A DNA stretch of 64,000 nt from Epiperipatus broadwayi (taxonomy: Eukaryota; Onychophora; Udeonychophora; Euonychophora; Peripatidae). A model generated the notes under the pieces. That model was not told the origin of the DNA, did no database searches, and was given only the letters and a program-made list of their open reading frames with translations. Position 1 is the stretch's first letter; every line of letters starts with the position of its first letter. A program made the position numbers and the translations under genes. The stretch covers positions 62,001 to 126,000 of the forward strand of contig JAQFVV010000318.1 in assembly GCA_028023455.1 (NCBI GenBank). Direction: 5' to 3'. Shown here piece by piece: positions 62,640 through 64,000 of the stretch.

Positions 62640-63390
62640 TATAATTCAAAATAATGTTTAAATTGCTATCATAATTAATGTTGATAAAGTTAAAATGACC
62701 TGACTATTTATATTTTCCTTTCACTTAAAAGTAAATTCTTAGTGTCTAATTTAAAATTATATCACTGTGGTTGTGTTTATATTTCTTTGCTTATTTTAAT
62801 TCAATGTTTATTATATTTCATATGCCAATATTTCGAAACAGAAAGCACTAAATTTAATGTTTTTAAGACGATATTATTTAAAAATCTTCATGTAATTTGT
62901 TTTATAGCATCATCTTTCGCACACTGTTTCGAAATCCTATTTTATAAAATAATGACTCGCCTTGTGCTCGTAATTTTTTTTTTATTAATGATGATTTAAA
63001 ATGTGAAATGTGACTCATTTTCATCAACCATGTGAAAGCTTAAACTTTATAGTTTTATTAAGAATTAAATTAGCCTTGATAATAGTTATAAGTATATTTG
63101 TCATTTAAGTTCTTAAGTCCATAGAAATATACTTTCCCTCCTTACAGTATTAATTATATATAAAGTAACTTAATAGATCTAGTGTGTTGAAGTAAAGATT
63201 TATTAATATCCCTGTTAGTAGCGTAGACATTTATTATCAGGCTACACAAGAGTTGGTTCCGATTTGATAAAACTAATATGCTATTGTCTTGTACTTCATA
63301 GTATGAAATATACTATTCTTTGCTTGGCGGATGTGATCTATTATTTTATTAAATTTATTCTCGTTTTGCTGCTATATGTATGATACATAT
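62640..63390. other. No recognised gene
   Basis: AT-rich. An 85-codon frame at 62742-62999 is low in complexity and unsupported. Confidence 0.4.
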
Positions 63391-63394
63391 ATTA

Positions 63395-63720
63395 AGATGG
63401 AGCCATGGTGAAGCCAGAACATCTCTTATAGGATCGAGCAGTAGCAAAGCTTGAGCCAAGGCCAGGTTAGCACGTAAGTCCCCTGCAATTTCTGAACACA
63501 ATGTTCCTTCTCATGCAGCATGGTGATTGGTTATAGAGTACTGGCATTGCTCGCAAGAACCCTGGAATTATTCATCCATCCACAGAGTGATTTTTTCTCT
63601 TGTCAGTTACCTGTGTCATAGCGCATTGGTAAAATCTTAGGCACCAACTCTCCTACCTTAACATAGCACCTTCAGCATTGATCTGAAAATTTATTTCGAA
63701 AGCTAGGTTTGATCTAATGT
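63395..63720. other. GC-richer unassigned block near the right edge
   Basis: G+C is clearly above the surroundings. On the minus strand a short frame reads GDLRANLALAQALLLLDPI then RDVLASPWLHL (63490-63395) after a CAG, which could be an exon or element fragment. A TCATAGCGCATTGGTAAAAT stretch near 63618 on the plus strand vaguely resembles a tRNA box A. No assignment is possible. Confidence 0.3.
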
Positions 63721-64000
63721 CACTCGAGCTGGTTTATGTGCTTGTCATTAAATAATATTGTATTTGCAATAAATAATGAATAAGGGTTTGACATAACTAG
63801 ATTTATAGACATATCATTTCATAAGATGGGCATATTTTAACCTCATCTATGCAAAAATTCAATGATTGCTTATATGTCATTTTAAAGTCAGTGTAAGAAG
63901 AGAATGTGTTCTCTCATCTACCCAATGTCGGCGTACATTCTATGCTGAAATTCTGCAATGATATTGTCAATTTCATTTCAATTGTAAATAAATGTATAAC

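Noticed and set aside
26260-64000. Upstream CLC exons (helix B, DWxFLxLLGxxMAL)
   Set aside because: No minus-strand segment with that pattern and splice sites could be found by reading; not annotated.
1-64000. CRISPR arrays, rRNA genes, bacterial operons
   Set aside because: No regular spaced repeats, rRNA signatures or ribosome-binding-site-led reading frames; the DNA is animal nuclear.

Overview
The window is AT-rich (my estimate by eye is about 75% A+T) and reads as a eukaryotic, animal (invertebrate) nuclear genome. It has spliced exons with consensus splice sites separated by introns of 8-15 kb, degenerate transposable elements of many classes, tRNA-derived SINE-like units, microsatellites and foldback repeats. 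Nothing bacterial is present: no operons and no long intact reading frames. The species cannot be fixed from the sequence; a mollusc, flatworm, cnidarian or arthropod are all possible.

The one clearly recognisable host gene is a voltage-gated CLC chloride channel of the CLC-1/2/Ka branch, on the minus strand. Three consecutive exons can be read: 26259-26131, 17930-17797 and 2880-2803. Their phases fit, the exon lengths are right (the last matches the 26 codons of human CLCN2 for the same stretch), and they cover the helices leading into the GSGIP and GKE(G)P selectivity signatures. The next exon should lie left of base 1. The 5' exons were not found in the window, so the sequence right of 26.3 kb may be more intron or intergenic DNA.

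Almost everything else is mobile-element debris. From left to right: a tRNA-like SINE at the left edge; an RTE-type LINE relic (9.4-10.0 kb, minus); a pair of about 585-bp direct repeats 4.1 kb apart (10.4 and 14.5 kb) bracketing a coiled-coil gag-like relic, a 527-bp hAT element with a perfect 8-bp target duplication and another SINE; two pogo/Tigger-like elements (18.3-19.1 and 19.8-21.1 kb); a 2.87-kb retroposed element with a CCHC/gag-like relic and a 13-bp target duplication (27.3-30.2 kb); a reverse-transcriptase relic at 40.1-40.6 kb; a second hAT copy at 41.8-43.0 kb with another transposon nested in it; an RTE endonuclease relic (48.2-49.5 kb) abutting a hAT transposase relic (49.7-51.9 kb); more SINEs and several foldback hairpins.

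The most interesting item is a dispersed repeat family that carries a hammerhead ribozyme motif: CTGANGA core, a short stem-II hairpin, GAAA, a very short stem III made of the self-complementary ACTAGT, and a stem I whose two strands pair across the motif. Four copies are present (30.70, 31.05, 41.53 and 58.97 kb). Copies at 41.53 and 58.97 kb keep the full catalytic core, and stem II shows compensating changes between copies. Three copies sit inside large inverted repeats. A 2.87-kb retroelement has jumped into a further, deleted copy.
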